From the NCBI GenBank assembly GCA_032718475.1, contig JAUCBJ010000476.1:29787-93786 (forward strand): a stretch of 64,000 nucleotides of DNA. Reading direction: 5' to 3'. This document shows, one piece after another, positions 1 to 11,990 of this stretch (its first letter is position 1; the number at the start of each line of letters is the position of its first letter). A model generated the notes under the pieces. That model was not told where the DNA came from. It was given only the letters and a program-made list of their open reading frames with translations, and ran no database searches. The stretch comes from Nemertoderma westbladi. Lineage: Eukaryota; Xenacoelomorpha; Nemertodermatida; Nemertodermatidae. The position numbers and the translations under genes are program-made.

Positions 1-884
1 TGCTCGAAAATAATTACCGATCCAAGGCCACGGTTCAATTTATCGGACTCCATTGCTTTAAACCTCAATCGACGTCGATTTTAACAAGGATGTTACTACA
101 CCCGAGAAGAGCAGCGCTTCAGCAAACTTGCCACAGACGTTTCATTATTAAGTGCGTCAGTCATATTTATGGTGAATTAATTGTATAAATCGTGCAACAA
201 ATTTATTTGAAACAATGATTTTATAAAAATACGGATGATTTTAGGATGCAGATGTTTGGTTTATTTTTAATTTATGTTTTTTGCTGTTTTATACAGTATC
301 AGTATTGTATCGGGAATTCCAGGTAGAACCTAAACCGAATCAGATACCGTATTGAATATGTAAAGAATATCAGCCCAGCCGTGGATCCCAGTGCGACATT
401 TTATTGGCTTAATGAATCCTAGAATATGAACTTAATATGTTAAAACTTCTCTATAGTTAGTCAAACTCCACTAACTTGGCAAATTCGCATTATAGTAGAA
501 CTCAGTCCGAAGAATCCCACCCCCTCCCTAAACAACTAAATTTATTTGACCGCAAACACAGAAACACTGCCCAGCCCCCACAGCCCAAGCCAAACAAAAC
601 ATATGGGCAATAAATATTTAAAAATTTTGTTTAATTTTTATAATGGAATAAAAGGTCCCAACTGAGTTAAGAACGAAACTGAAAGTAAAACTGCATCTAC
701 AAATGGATGTAAACTTTCTCGGTACCACTGCGCCATAGAACGGCTTCAACACTGAAACAAGTTAATTGTTAGATTGATTAAAATAAATTGTTCGTATATG
801 ATGAATAAGTTTATAATCTATTCAGTTTCATGATAACTATAGGATTCCTCACCAGGCAACGTCATACTCAAATACTCAGTATAG
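1..884. other. Non-coding DNA 3' of the left receptor gene
   Basis: AT-rich sequence downstream of the minus-strand receptor gene. No convincing reading frame is present. The same stretch is found inverted at 37101-37983, so it belongs to the duplicated unit. Confidence 0.6.
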
Positions 885-2072
885 TTATTTCTTAGACAAG
901 GAATGTAACTCAGCATATTGGGCTTCTGGTCCGGCATTCGGTGGGATTGTAAGCAGCCCCGAAGATACCCTGGCCCTTGGGATAACATCCCCTGGATCCA
1001 TGTAGGTTGCCTCTAACGCTTCAATATTCATGTTTCCTGAACTTGTTGCACAATCGTCCATGGCGGCATCATTACTACGTTCATTGTTGTCACCTTCCGT
1101 CGCCGGCACTGTACGGGTTTGCCCGCGTAATGTATGCTCTCTGTAAATTCGTCGTAGTTGCAACTGCCGGCAATTACAACATCTTGAAATTTCCTTATAC
1201 ACATTAGAATCACTGAAACACATGATGGATGTGAACAGTAAAGCTTGTAATCCTTGTAGTGAATATTTTATATATAAAATGGCATTTTCTGCAATATAAG
1301 AAGATGTGGAAACTTCATACCCATTAATAAATATAATATTATGTACACCCAATACCGGAAGCAGGTAAAGTATCTTGGCGCCACGCCAGAGTTGTCTGCA
1401 ACATCTTTCATTCCAATTTGTGTACGCGGATGACATGATAATCAATGCACACCAAAACAAGTTGACTAAAAGAACCGCAAATTTAGCTCCTTTTAATACG
1501 GCCAAGAACGCGTAGTGTTTCGTTGTGTACCGCGGAATACACTGTTGGTTGCAAATTTCAAACGCGATGAGTATAATTATTTCCACAATAACGGGAATTG
1601 GAAGTATCCATCCTATTATAAAATAACATTTGGGTTTCACTTGCTCTTCATATATTCTGTCCGGATTCGCTACAGTAAAGGCCCTTCTGACTATGTGAAT
1701 TCCATAAACCGACAACCACATGTAGCAGGAAAGTTCAGCATATTCCTGTAGGATGCGAGTGAAGAGACATATATTATATCTGTCATTGACATCTTGGGTG
1801 ACTAGCAATACAACATCTTCAATAACTGTGAAACTTAAGTAAAATAAGTAAGTCAAACAAACGTTCTTAAAAATGAAATCCTTTGTCCTATTCAATGAAT
1901 ATGATATTGTATATATTGCAAAGCATATAACAACGGATGCTATTGATATACAGCATAATACAATGCGATATATACCGGCGACAATCAGAAACTTCGATAT
2001 TGGGTTCTTTAACAAGTATTCATTGATTGATGATGAAAATAGGTATATACATTCTACAGTCTTTTGTGACAT
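885..2072 (-). CDS. Seven-transmembrane receptor, left copy
   Basis: Single-exon gene for 395 residues starting at an ATG. Seven hydrophobic segments can be placed at roughly residues 25-55, 69-93, 103-131, 150-172, 187-216, 230-252 and 262-288. Cysteines lie at the start of helix 3 (ICLFTR) and in the loop before helix 5 (NQQCIP), as in the usual receptor disulfide. Helix 4 has a GWILPIPV core and helix 7 ends SLQGLQALLFTSIMCF, which recalls secretin-like and GPR157-like receptors more than rhodopsin-like ones (no DRY or NPxxY). After helix 7 comes a cysteine cluster (SRCCNCRQ), a plausible palmitoylation site, and a hydrophilic tail of about 90 residues. The ligand is unknown. It differs from the copy at 35913-37100 at 11 of 395 residues. 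Both copies are intact, so both may work. Family placement is tentative; the seven-helix call is firm. Confidence 0.8.
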   Translation of the reverse strand: MSQKTVECIYLFSSSINEYLLKNPISKFLIVAGIYRIVLCCISIASVVICFAIYTISYSLNRTKDFIFKNVCLTYLFYLSFTVIEDVVLLVTQDVNDRYNICLFTRILQEYAELSCYMWLSVYGIHIVRRAFTVANPDRIYEEQVKPKCYFIIGWILPIPVIVEIIILIAFEICNQQCIPRYTTKHYAFLAVLKGAKFAVLLVNLFWCALIIMSSAYTNWNERCCRQLWRGAKILYLLPVLGVHNIIFINGYEVSTSSYIAENAILYIKYSLQGLQALLFTSIMCFSDSNVYKEISRCCNCRQLQLRRIYREHTLRGQTRTVPATEGDNNERSNDAAMDDCATSSGNMNIEALEATYMDPGDVIPRARVSSGLLTIPPNAGPEAQYAELHSLSKK

Positions 2073-3837
2073 TTTTTAGGAAATTCCACTGTAATAATAA
2101 ATAATGTAATTATTCCGTCGCCGAATAACCGGTCGCTAAAAACACTCGTTCTTCTTCTGGGTTACCTTATCTCCTTATGATTTATTATAGCTAATGTTTT
2201 TTTGTTATTTTTAGTGTTCTAGAAATATGTAAGCTATTATTTAAAACCAAAAAAGTTACAGATCATCTTTTAATTTGTTAACGTTTTTAAACATTTGACC
2301 AACCGATTAGTTATTTGTTGAGTCATATTTTACGCCTTCAATCATTAGCTACAAGCGTTTAAAAAAGCGTTTTGTACCATTCCCACTGGAATATATTCAG
2401 CTTGTTGTTGTCTTCAAAACAATTAATAAACAAACAAGTGGTAATATAATAATATCGACAATATTTGGCATTTCTATGAGTAGCCCATTTTTAAGAAATT
2501 TTTAATCTATTTTTTTTTGATTTTATCTTTTTTTATTATATAATATGGTATGTTCTAGCCAAAACAAAAACAACTATATTTCATGTGCGACCAATCTGCG
2601 CTGGAGAGGTTTTTGCAATTGCGGTCAATGTGCACAACTATCCGTTTCTCATTAGCTAAAATAATTAATGGGAGAACACTTGTCAGTATATTAAATGAGA
2701 GCATCATAATAAGTAAGTTCTAGAAAAGAAAACATCATTAACAACGTCTCAATAAATTGAACCGCAAATCTTCCATAATTCCGAATTAATCTTGCACCAT
2801 TATTGGGCCATGTCAGATGATAAATTTCAAGAGTAAATAATACAAAAATCAATTAAAACATATTATATTTTGGATTACTGTTGTTGATTTTAGGTGTAAT
2901 TAAATAAAATAACACCATACGATGTAACAATAATCGAATCAAATATTTTGGAACAAGGGTTGCTGTTGTTACAGATAGGGGGGGAAAGTGGACGTAATAA
3001 AAAATACAAAAATAAATACAACAATACATACAATAGTTTATTGTTTAAAAATTAATTAAAAATGGGGTACCTCCTATTCATATCGTGCAACGGCCCATTC
3101 ATTTATATTATTCATTCATATATATTTAACTCAGTTCATTATCAATAAAAATTATTACAAAAGGGTGTACGATACGGATCCGTTCCCAGAAAGAGTTCTT
3201 CTAGAAAATCTTTTGTTTTCTAGATATGTTATACAATGCAAATATTGGTTGTTATTCCTTCCAGAATATTACATTATAGCGCGGTCTGCCATAGGTATAT
3301 ATCAATTCATTCAAATAGAAATAGTTCTTGGGCTCGGAAAGTATCTACTATCTGAATGAAGACCTCAAAAAGGACTTATGTTCGATTGCCACACGTACAG
3401 TAGTACTACAGTATACTGCAGTTTTGTTTCTTGTATAGGCCTACTGTGTAACTAATTCTTCTTCTACCCTAGAAGAGTGATCCATAAATAATTCTACATG
3501 ATCAGATATAATATTTGTAAATAATTTTCAGTCCCAATTAGAAAACACAATACTATTATTAACCATTATTATTATTTTAACTTCATAGCAATTAAATAAT
3601 TTATTTAAATATATTAGTAACATAGTAATAGAAACATTATTTGGAGTCCATCAATAAATATACAAATTGCCGAAATCGGCTAAATATGTAAAACTTAAAT
3701 ATATATTATTATAAATTATTTATATATTTATATTTATGAAGTATTATTTAGTAACCCCTACATAAATATTCATAATTATCATGCAAATATCATTCAGTTC
3801 AGTTATTGCATCCTGCAATATTTTATAATTATTTTAT
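2073..3837. other. AT-rich DNA upstream of the left receptor gene
   Basis: No supported gene. The stretch is shared in inverted orientation with 34166-35912. A short frame around 3165-3359 is preserved only approximately in the other arm and has no recognisable domain, so I do not call it coding. The receptor promoter should lie just above 2072, but no clear element stands out. Confidence 0.5.
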
Positions 3838-4015
3838 TAATAAATGTTTATATGTTTATCGTTAAATCTTTAAATCATTATCGTTAAATGTTTATTTATC
3901 GTTAAATCTTTAAATTTTATCGCTAAATGTTTATCATTAAATGTTTAAATGGTTATTGTTAAATGTTTAAATTGTTATGTTATTATGTTATTATGTTCAT
4001 AGTTTAATGATAAAA
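3838..4015 (+). repeat. Small block of the TTTATCGTTAAA minisatellite
   Basis: Imperfect copies of a short AT-rich unit (core TGTTTATCGTTAAA). This is the same family as the large array at 5341-7043, separated from it by the RTE-like fragment. The counterpart in the right arm is 33981-34165. Confidence 0.7.
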
Positions 4016-4134
4016 TGCTGCAGCCTAGCCCATCCCTGGCTTTCATCCTTAACTGGTCGATAAATGGGAACCAAGGCAACTTTGGAAACAGAGTGGAAGG
4101 GTTTACTGTGGAAGATCACTACTACTACTAGGAT

Positions 4135-5340
4135 CGGCATGCTGCATTGCAGCTGCATTTTTAAGAATGCTGTGCCGGCTTATCGACAAAATTGCACCGC
4201 CACAACTCCCTATCACCTATGACATTTGCTAGATCATCCGCATCTTCAAGGCCAGTGTCCTTTAAGATGCGTCTCAAGAAAGTCATGGGCTGTCCAACAT
4301 TCTTATTCACTCCATGAGGCTGCCAAAGTACAAGATTATGCACTGGCTGGTCCTCACGGCGAAAGCAATGTCCTGCAAAGCGGAGGCGATTTCGTTCTAG
4401 TGTCAAGCTTGGGGGAACCAATGAGACACCTCCAATGTTATATAGTGTCTCGTTGGAGATGTGTGCATTGTACTTGACACAATGAACCCGGCGTAGCATT
4501 CTTGTGAATGTGCCATCCAGAGATTTGGTGTCCTCAGCAGTTAGAGCCCAGCATGGACTCCCATAGAGGAGTACTGGAACTACTGCTGCTCTAAATAATC
4601 GGACCTTAAGTTTCCGATTAATTCTCGGTGACTTCCAAATCCTGGAAAGCCTATTCAAGGCTGCCCATGCCTTTCCCTTACGTATTCGAAGGTCCTCACC
4701 TGACTTCCGGATCCGTGATCCCAGGTAACAGAAGTCATCCACATGCTTAAGCATACCATCTTTTGGGCTTATGCTCATCCGATCATAGACTTGCTGAGGA
4801 CTTTCAAAGTTAACTGTCAAAATTTTGGTCTTTCTGGAGTTAATAAAAAGACCAACACTAGAAGCAGCATGTTCTAATGAGCTGAGGAGCCGTTGGGTTC
4901 CCTCTAGTGATTCTGAGAGTACTCCTAAGTCATCAGCAAAGTCTAGATCAGTTAGGTACTTGGCAGGGTTTCCCCTACTTCTGGAGCCAGTAGGTGGAGT
5001 TATCATCACCCCATCATCATTATGATGATCTAAGGACATGCGTAGAACATAGTCAACAACAATTATGAACAAGAATGGTGCAAGTGTGTCTCCCTGGAGG
5101 ACGCCCCATAACACTTCAAATGGTTCTGTGTCACCGTCAACAGTAGACACAAATGTTGTCGAACCATCGTATACTGATCTGATTGCTGCAATAATTTCAT
5201 CAGGAATCCCATATAATGAAAGTATGCTGAACATTCGTGAGCGAGAGACTGAATCAAAGGCCTTGAAGAAGTTTACTAGATCACCATGGTGGTGAACTGG
5301 ATTTCCTTGGCTTAAGGAGCTTAAGTGATTCTCCAATTCA
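4135..5340 (-). mobile_element. RTE-like LINE fragment with reverse transcriptase, 5' truncated
   Basis: Frame 4161-5336 encodes 391 residues of reverse transcriptase plus C-terminal region. Visible hallmarks are FFKAFDSV, GVLQGDTLAPFLFI, the catalytic LDFADD box, GLFINSRKTK, FCYLGS and the LLYGSPCW segment. These are typical of the RTE-like LINEs that fill many animal genomes. The endonuclease half is missing, because the frame runs straight into minisatellite at 5341. The frame is open, but the element lacks its 5' half, so it cannot move by itself. In the right arm the same insertion survives only as two short ends around 33430-33545. A further degenerate scrap lies at 45880-46020. Confidence 0.88.
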
Positions 5341-7043
5341 TTAATTAAATTTTTAAATGTTTATCGTTAAATGTTTAAATGTTTATCGTTAAATGTTTAA
5401 ATGTTTATCGTTAAATGTTTAAATATTTATCGTTAAATGTTTGAATGTTTATATATCGATAAATTAAATGTTTATCGTTAAATGTTTATCATTAAATGGT
5501 TAAATGTTTATCGTTCAATGTTTAAATGTTTATCATTAAATGTTTACATGTTTATCGTTAAATGTTTGTAGTTTTATAGTTAAATGTTTAAATGTTTATC
5601 GTTAAATGTTGAAATGTTTATCGATAAATAATTAAATGTTTATCGTTAAAAGTTTAATTGTTTATCATTAAATGTTTAAATGTTTATCGTCCAATGTTTA
5701 AATGTTTATCATTAAATGTTCACATGTTTATCATTAAATGTTTGTAGTTAAATGTTTATCGTTACGTGTTGAAATTTTTATCGTTAAATGTTGAAATGTT
5801 TATCGTTAAATGTTGAAATGTTTATCGTGAAATGTTGAAATGTTTATCGTTAAATGTTAAAATGTTTATCGTTAAATGTTTAATTGTTTATCGTTAAATG
5901 TTGAAATGTTTATCGTTAAATGTTTAAATGTTTACCGTTAAATGTTTAAATGTTTATCGTTAAATGTTTAAATGTTTATCGTTAAATGTTTAAATGTTTA
6001 TTGTTAATGTTTAAATGTTTATCGTTAAATGTTTATTGATAAATGTTTAAATGTTTATCGTTAAATGTTTATCGTTAAATGTTTATCGGTAAATATTTAT
6101 CGGTAAATGTTTATTGATAAATGTTTAAATGTTTATCGTTAAATGTTTATCGTTAAATGTTTATCGTTAAATGTTTATCGGTAAATATTTATCGGTAAAT
6201 GTTTATTGATTAATGTTTATCGTTAAAAGTGTAAATATTTATAGTTAAATGTGTAAATGTTTATCATTAAATGTTTATCATTCAATGTTTAAATGTTTAT
6301 CATTAAATGTTTATATGTTTATCATTAAATGTTTAAATGTTTATCATTAAATGTTTATATGTTTATCATTAAATGTTTAAATGTTTATCATTAAATGTTT
6401 ATATGTTTATCATTAAATGTTTAAATGTTTATCATTAAATGTTTATATGTTTATCATTAAATGTTTAAATGTTTATCATTAAATGTTTATCGATAAATGT
6501 TTACATATGTTTATCATTAAATGTTTACATGTTTATCATTAAATGTTTAAATGTTTATCATTAAATGTTTATCGTTAAATGTTTACATATGTTTATCATT
6601 AAATGTTTACATGTTTATCATTAAAGTTTTAAATGTTTATCATTAAATGTTTATCGTTAAATGTTTACATATGTTTATCATTCAATGTTTAAATGTTTAT
6701 CATTAAATGTTTACATGTTTATCATTAAATGTTTATCGTTAAATGTTTACATATGTTTATCATTAAATGTTTACATGTTTATCATTAAATGTTTAAATGT
6801 TTATCATTAAATGTTTATCGTTAAATGTTTACATATGGTTATCATTAAATGTTTACATGTTTATCATTAAATGTTTAAATGTTTATCATTAAATGTTTAT
6901 CGTTAAATGTTTACATATGTTTATCGTTAAATGTTTACATATGTTTATCGTTAAATGTTTACATATGTTTATCGTTAAATGTTTACATATGTTTATCATT
7001 AAATGTTTAAATATTTATCATTAAATGATTAAATGTTTATCAA
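5341..7043 (+). repeat. Large TTTATCGTTAAATGT minisatellite
   Basis: About 1.7 kb of near-continuous copies of a 12- to 22-bp AT-rich unit built on TTTATCGTTAAATGTTTA. Local variants cluster: ATTA instead of CGTTA in 6240-6540, and ACATATG inserts in 6490-6990. This shows expansion of sub-blocks. It is present inverted and shorter (about 1.2 kb) in the right arm at 32216-33430. No gene. Confidence 0.93.
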
Positions 7044-7689
7044 CTAGTACTTAAAGTAATAGTTAGTTAGGAAGGTAGTGCTTCTGTAGTATGCGGATAA
7101 CTACTGCTCACTATAAGAGGTTGGTCTTGGGTTGTTATGTGAACGTGTTTCATTGGCTGACCCCCTAGCGCCGTCCAGTGACTCAATTGATACTGACGCA
7201 CATAGCCATGTTTACATATCATCTCGTGTTCCCTTTCAGGGGAAATTAGATACGAAAATCTCTGGAAAATAAAATAATTTTATTGTGAAATAAATGTTAA
7301 ACAAAACAGGCAAGCTTGCAAATGCTTGTAATCAACCAAGTTCAGAGAGTGAGATAAGAGAGCCATAAGCCCTAATTTTAGGCAATTTAGTAACAGTAAC
7401 ACAACTAAGTAAGCAAGCAAATATTTTTTGAAAAGTATAATTGAGTTTATGTTCTCACATATAGTTAGGGGTTGAAATATCGTAAACACCCATAGAACTA
7501 CTTGTGATATTATCTGCATGTCATTGATATACAGACGTGAAAGCGAAAGGTGACCTTTTACTATATACTGTATATAATATACTACTTCATATATTCTGAT
7601 TAACGGGAGTAAATGGTACGCCTACACCTTATACCAACTACGCCCACGAAACACCTAAAACTACATCTATATCTACACCATGCCTACAC
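7044..7689. other. Inner end of the left arm and the junction to unique DNA
   Basis: Positions 7044-7573 are still shared with the right arm (31737-32215). From 7574 the sequence is unrelated to the other side of the right-arm junction. The open frame at 7280-7519 has no recognisable features and I regard it as chance. Confidence 0.6.
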
Positions 7690-8065
7690 ACATACATGTA
7701 CCGGTGCCGTAGCCGGTAGGTCTATAAATACTGTACATGTACCGGTACCGTAAGCCGGTAGGTCTATAAATACTGTACATGTACCGGTACCGTAGCCGGT
7801 AGGTCTATAAATACTGTACATGTACCGGTACCGTAAGCCGGTAGGTCTATAAATACTGTACATGTACCGGTACCGTAGCCGGTAGGTCTATAAATACTGT
7901 ACATGTACCGGTACCGTAAGCCGGTAGGTCTATAAATACTGTACATGTACCGGTACCGTAAGCCGGTAGGTCTATAAATACTGTACATGTACCGGTACCG
8001 TAGCCGGTAGGTCTATAAATACTGTACATGTACCGGTACCGTAAGCCGGTAGGTCTATAAATACA
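7690..8065 (+). repeat. 42/43-bp minisatellite with an ACCGGTACCGTA core
   Basis: Nine head-to-tail copies of a unit containing TGTACCGGTACCGTA(A)GCCGGTAGGTCTATAAATAC. Units alternate between a form with GTAGCC and a form with GTAAGCC. Frames through the array (MYSIYRPTG-type repeats) are by-products of the unit and are not called as genes. Confidence 0.93.
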
Positions 8066-8546
8066 TGTGTCTGTTTATTCTCAATTAAGTTAGATTTTAT
8101 ACAATATTTCTAAAACTTTCGTATTGTTTTGATTCCTTTCAACCCGCATCTGTAACCTGTTCCTTCACTAGCCTGCCTAAAAGTAAGCGTAGGTGTAGGC
8201 GTAGCGCTTACCCAGCTGAGTAACTGAAATTTTCTAAATTTTCTCTAAACTAAATTCTATCTATTTAGATATATCTAAACTAAATTTTCTCAACGAGCTG
8301 ATTCGCATTATTGAAGTCTCTTACAGAATACCGCCTCAGCGACCATGTACACAACTAATCGATAGTGCCTTAGCCACTACTAAACCGTGCTGCTGTCGAC
8401 CTCGCCGGATGCTGAACGAACAAAGTGGCAACTAATATGGATAATATCAGCAAGTGCATAGGCTACCTAAAATATCAGCAAGTGCATAGGCTACCTAAAA
8501 TATCAGCAAGTGCATCATAGGCTACCTAAACGAATGAGCCTTCGGG
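8066..8546. other. Non-coding DNA with a three-copy 28-bp tandem repeat
   Basis: Downstream flank of the SLC6 exons. Positions 8443-8530 hold three copies of AATATCAGCAAGTGCATAGG followed by CTACCTAA, the third with a small insertion. Nothing else is recognised. Confidence 0.6.
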
Positions 8547-9694
8547 CTAGTAAGTGTCATCATACAAGTCGCAAAATGACGAAAGTGATATTGTACATAG
8601 CTGCAACACTCTAACCTCTTTCCAAGTAACACCAGAACTTTTGCAAATCTTATATATTGCGACTCCAGGTATAAGAGACATCGAACTCAAAGTGATTAAC
8701 CATCCAATGAGGTTGGCCCACATCGGGTACTCGTATTGGTCGTGTTTAGCAGGTTTATATCCGACGCAACTAAACACAACAATTATCTAAGAAATAAATA
8801 AATAATAATTTGTATTTGATAAACTTTTTCTAATATTAACTTTATTTATAGTTTTTTTAAAAGTAACTAATTAATTGCAATTGTAAATGCAAATGAATTT
8901 ACCGCAAGAAATGTAGGACTCAAGAACTTCCAACAAAATCTCCACCAAATATTTGGTCTTTTTCCCAACATTTCTTCAATATCATCAGAAAATCTAAAAC
9001 ATAAACAATTACATTGTCATTTATTATAAGATTCCCAATAGAAAATAATAATAATAATCAAAATAAAAATAAATAAAAATCAAACGCATATTTTTATCAA
9101 AAATGTATATTTTGCTATTATATGTTTCCGCTTGTTTTCAAACACCCTCCAGCCAATGATGTACATACATTAGGTACAAACAAGTACAGACAACTAACTA
9201 CAATACCTATCAACCCCATAAATCCATGATATTCCTATGGCCTCGAACAATACGGTGTAGAGAATTGCTGTTCCCGCTGCATAGGTATCGAATAGCGTCA
9301 CCATATATGAGCCTCCGTATGTTACATTGGAAAGACCAACTAAGAAAGCTATTCCTATAATAATAGCAGTGTAGATTTCTCTTCGAATGGGGAAGTGCGG
9401 CCGAATATCATCGTGAGTACCGGTTATAACAGATTCCAAACCGCCCATCTAAACAAATTAAGTAGAACATTAAATCTGAAGTAGATTCCAAAACAGCTAA
9501 TCATCCAAAAATAAACTTTTGTAGGTTCTACCAGTAATGTTAAATTCATTAGCAATCATAATTCTTACCGCACTGTCCAATCCAAGTGTTAATAACATAA
9601 TAAAGAAAACTACAGCCCAAGCAGTAGATCCTGGAAGCGTTGCTATGGCTTCAGGGTATACAATAAACACAAGACCCACTCCTTCAGTTGCAAC
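8547..9694 (-). CDS. SLC6-family sodium-dependent transporter, C-terminal exons only
   Basis: Four exons on the minus strand join in frame: 9569-9694, 9207-9448, 8903-8993 and 8547-8786. Each boundary has AG/GT signals. The second-to-third junction splits the arginine codon of VDRFSDD. Motifs are those of SLC6 symporters: [62 protein letters not shown], and a last-helix exon with [16 protein letters not shown]. This covers roughly helices 8 to 12. The final exon runs to an in-frame stop, or may splice at the GTTAGA after WKE. No N-terminal exons (the NVWRFPY region) are seen up to the V-ATPase gene, and a LINE sits at 9906-11990. It may be a gene with very distant exons, or a partial copy. 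The substrate cannot be told. Confidence 0.85.
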
Positions 9695-9905
9695 CTGTAA
9701 TGTAGTTATCATTTTTAGTATTCCGAGATTAATAATTACTAATTAGTTACATTTACAACAATAAATTAGTTCAGTTAAAATAGGCGTAAAAAAGGGTCAC
9801 ACTCGAACAAATGGCAACATATTTGAATTTATGTTTTTTCTAGACCAAATTTTTTTTTATTATCAACATATCTAAAATAGGCCCCAATCTTATTGTTAGA
9901 ACTAC

Positions 9906-11990
9906 TGTAGTAATAATAATAATAAAAATTTATATAGCGCCTTTTAACGTGATGATCAAAGGCGCTGCACTGCACAAAATTTAACGATTTAAAATTTTTA
10001 AAAACATTAAAAAGTATTGCTTTACAAAGAGATCGGTCATTAATGAATTTAAAAGTTTAAAAATACGCTGAGAAACTTAATTCCCGTATTGCTTTATGAA
10101 GAGATGGGTTTTTAGCTGAGCCTTAAACGAATCAAGTGTGGGAGAGTCTTTGATTTTCGAGGGTAGTGAGTTCCACACCGTTGGAGCTGCAAAGGAGAAC
10201 GACCGTCTACCATAATAGGTAAGTCTACACGTTGGGATGCGTAACAGTCCAGCACCACTTGTTCTTAAGGTACGATATGGTTCATATCGATCCAATAATT
10301 CGGCCAAGTAACTTGGAGCCAAATGATTAACGCACTTATATGTTAGTAGTGCAATCTTATACTCGATCCTTCTCTCTACTGGCAGCCAATGTAATTCCTT
10401 CAGGGTCGGGGTAATAGGATCTCTCTTGCGGATGCGTTTTATCAGACGTGCTGAGGCGTTTTGAACTTTCTGTAGTTTGCCGATAAGGTTCTTTGGTAGA
10501 CCATAATAAAGAGAGTTGTTTTGGTCCAATCTACTGGTAATGAACGTGTGCACCATTGTTTCCAAGGTACGACGATTTTTCGCGATTCTTCTTAAATGAA
10601 AGAAACAACATCGCACGGTCGCGTGTATATGTCTAACCATTGTGAAGTTGGTGTCAAAAATGGCACCTAGACTCTTAGTCCATTCGCTTATTGGCACCAA
10701 ATCATCACCCACTTGTATTGCACCATTCATGTGATGTGAAGGTGCCACATAGCGTGATTGTAACAAAATTGTTTCAGTTTTATCGGTATTCAACTTCAAG
10801 AAGTGCTCCCTCATCCATTCCTGAATCTCTTTCAATCATTCTTCGGTGACTGATTTCGCTTGTAAATATTGTTCAGGCTTAAATAATATATAAATTTGGG
10901 TGTGTGATCCGCATATATGTGATGCGATAGACCGTGCTTCCGGATAACATTCCCTAGAGACTGCATGTAGATGATGAATAACAATGGGCCCAAGACCGAA
11001 CCCTGTGGGACACCATAACGCAGTTTAAATATTCTAGAACGTTCACATCCTATTGAGACTGATTGAGTTCTATCACACAGGTACGATTTGAACCATGAGA
11101 GAACATCGCCGGTGACTCCAATGTCTCTCTGCAGTATATTAAGTAGCTTCACATGTTCTATGGTGTCGAAGGCAGAGCTTAAGTCCAACTGAATCAGCAA
11201 TACAGCGTTACCATTATCGATTCCGCAGAGCATATCATTGTGAACCCTGAGCAATGCTGTCTCAGTGCTGTGCTATTTGCGATAACCACTTTGCAAGGGC
11301 TCATATAGGTTGTTAATTTCAAGATGCTTTATTAGTTGAATGGCGGCGGCCTTTTCTATCAGTTTGCAGAGAAACTTCAAATTTGACACAGGTCGAAAGT
11401 TCTTTAATAACTCGGGATTTAAATTAAGTTTTTTCAATATTGGTGTCAAAGACAGCATCTTTTAGAGACTGTGGAAATTTCGCAAGAGACAAAGATAGAT
11501 TGACAATCGCAACTAGTATTGGTAGCAAGACTGAGATGGAGCGTTTTACCATCCAGGTTGGAATTGGGTCAGTTTGGCTTGTCTTTGACTTCATGTCCTT
11601 TAACATGTCGTTAACGTCATCAGGTGATACAGAATCGAACTTGTCAAATACTGGCTTTGGAATGTCCGTTGATCCTGCAAATGTTGCATTTTGCTCGATG
11701 TTGAAGTCATCAGTGACTGTGGAAGACTGAGTAGTGTAATCGACATTGTAGTTATCCAACTCGTCTCGTAACTTTTGTATCTTACCATCGAAGTAGTCGG
11801 CAAAATTGTTTGCCAAGTCTAGTTCAGAGTCGTGCTGTGGTAAACAAGTACTCTGTTCACGATGCAAAGTTTTATTAATAACCTTAAATAAGTCGTAGTA
11901 GTAGACAATAGGAATATTTTTTACTATTAATATCATATTAATAGTACAATCTTCGGCCGCCACCGGGACCGGATTGTAAAAAAGGGAGTT
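9906..11990 (-). mobile_element. CR1/L2-like LINE, degenerate and 5' truncated
   Basis: Read on the minus strand, the pieces are the region before the polymerase (11424-11963), FRPVSNLKFLCKLIEK (11273-11458), the reverse transcriptase core LDLSSAFDTIEH ... GVPQGSVLGPLLFIIY (10832-11254) and the thumb/C-terminal part (10077-10835). It is broken by a frameshift near 11450, an in-frame TAG near 11267-11269, a frame change near 10833, and YADH in place of the catalytic YADD. The 3' end carries GGCGCTATATAAATTT followed by ATT repeats (9914-9945), the kind of tail CR1/L2-type LINEs have. It sits among SLC6-related DNA. Confidence 0.88.

Larger units (their letters stand above)
1..7573 (+). repeat. 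Left arm of a giant inverted duplication
   Basis: Reading this segment on the minus strand gives the sequence at about 31737-37983 read on the plus strand. The match covers the receptor gene, its flanks, the minisatellite and about 500 bp beyond it. The inner end is sharp: the shared sequence stops at 7561-7573, and 7574 onward does not match the other side. The outer end is cut by the window edge, so the arm may be longer. The arm is about 1.3 kb longer than its partner, because it keeps a longer RTE-like copy and a longer minisatellite. Whether this is a true palindrome or an assembly join of two haplotypes cannot be decided from the sequence. Confidence 0.9.

Noticed and set aside
3165-3359. 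Frame MYDTDPFPERV..., present in related form in both arms
   Set aside because: The arms do not keep the same frame length or downstream residues, and no domain is recognisable, so it is not supported as coding.
7764-8029. Repetitive protein frames (MYSIYRPTG repeats)
   Set aside because: They arise from the 42/43-bp minisatellite having few stops. No gene context.
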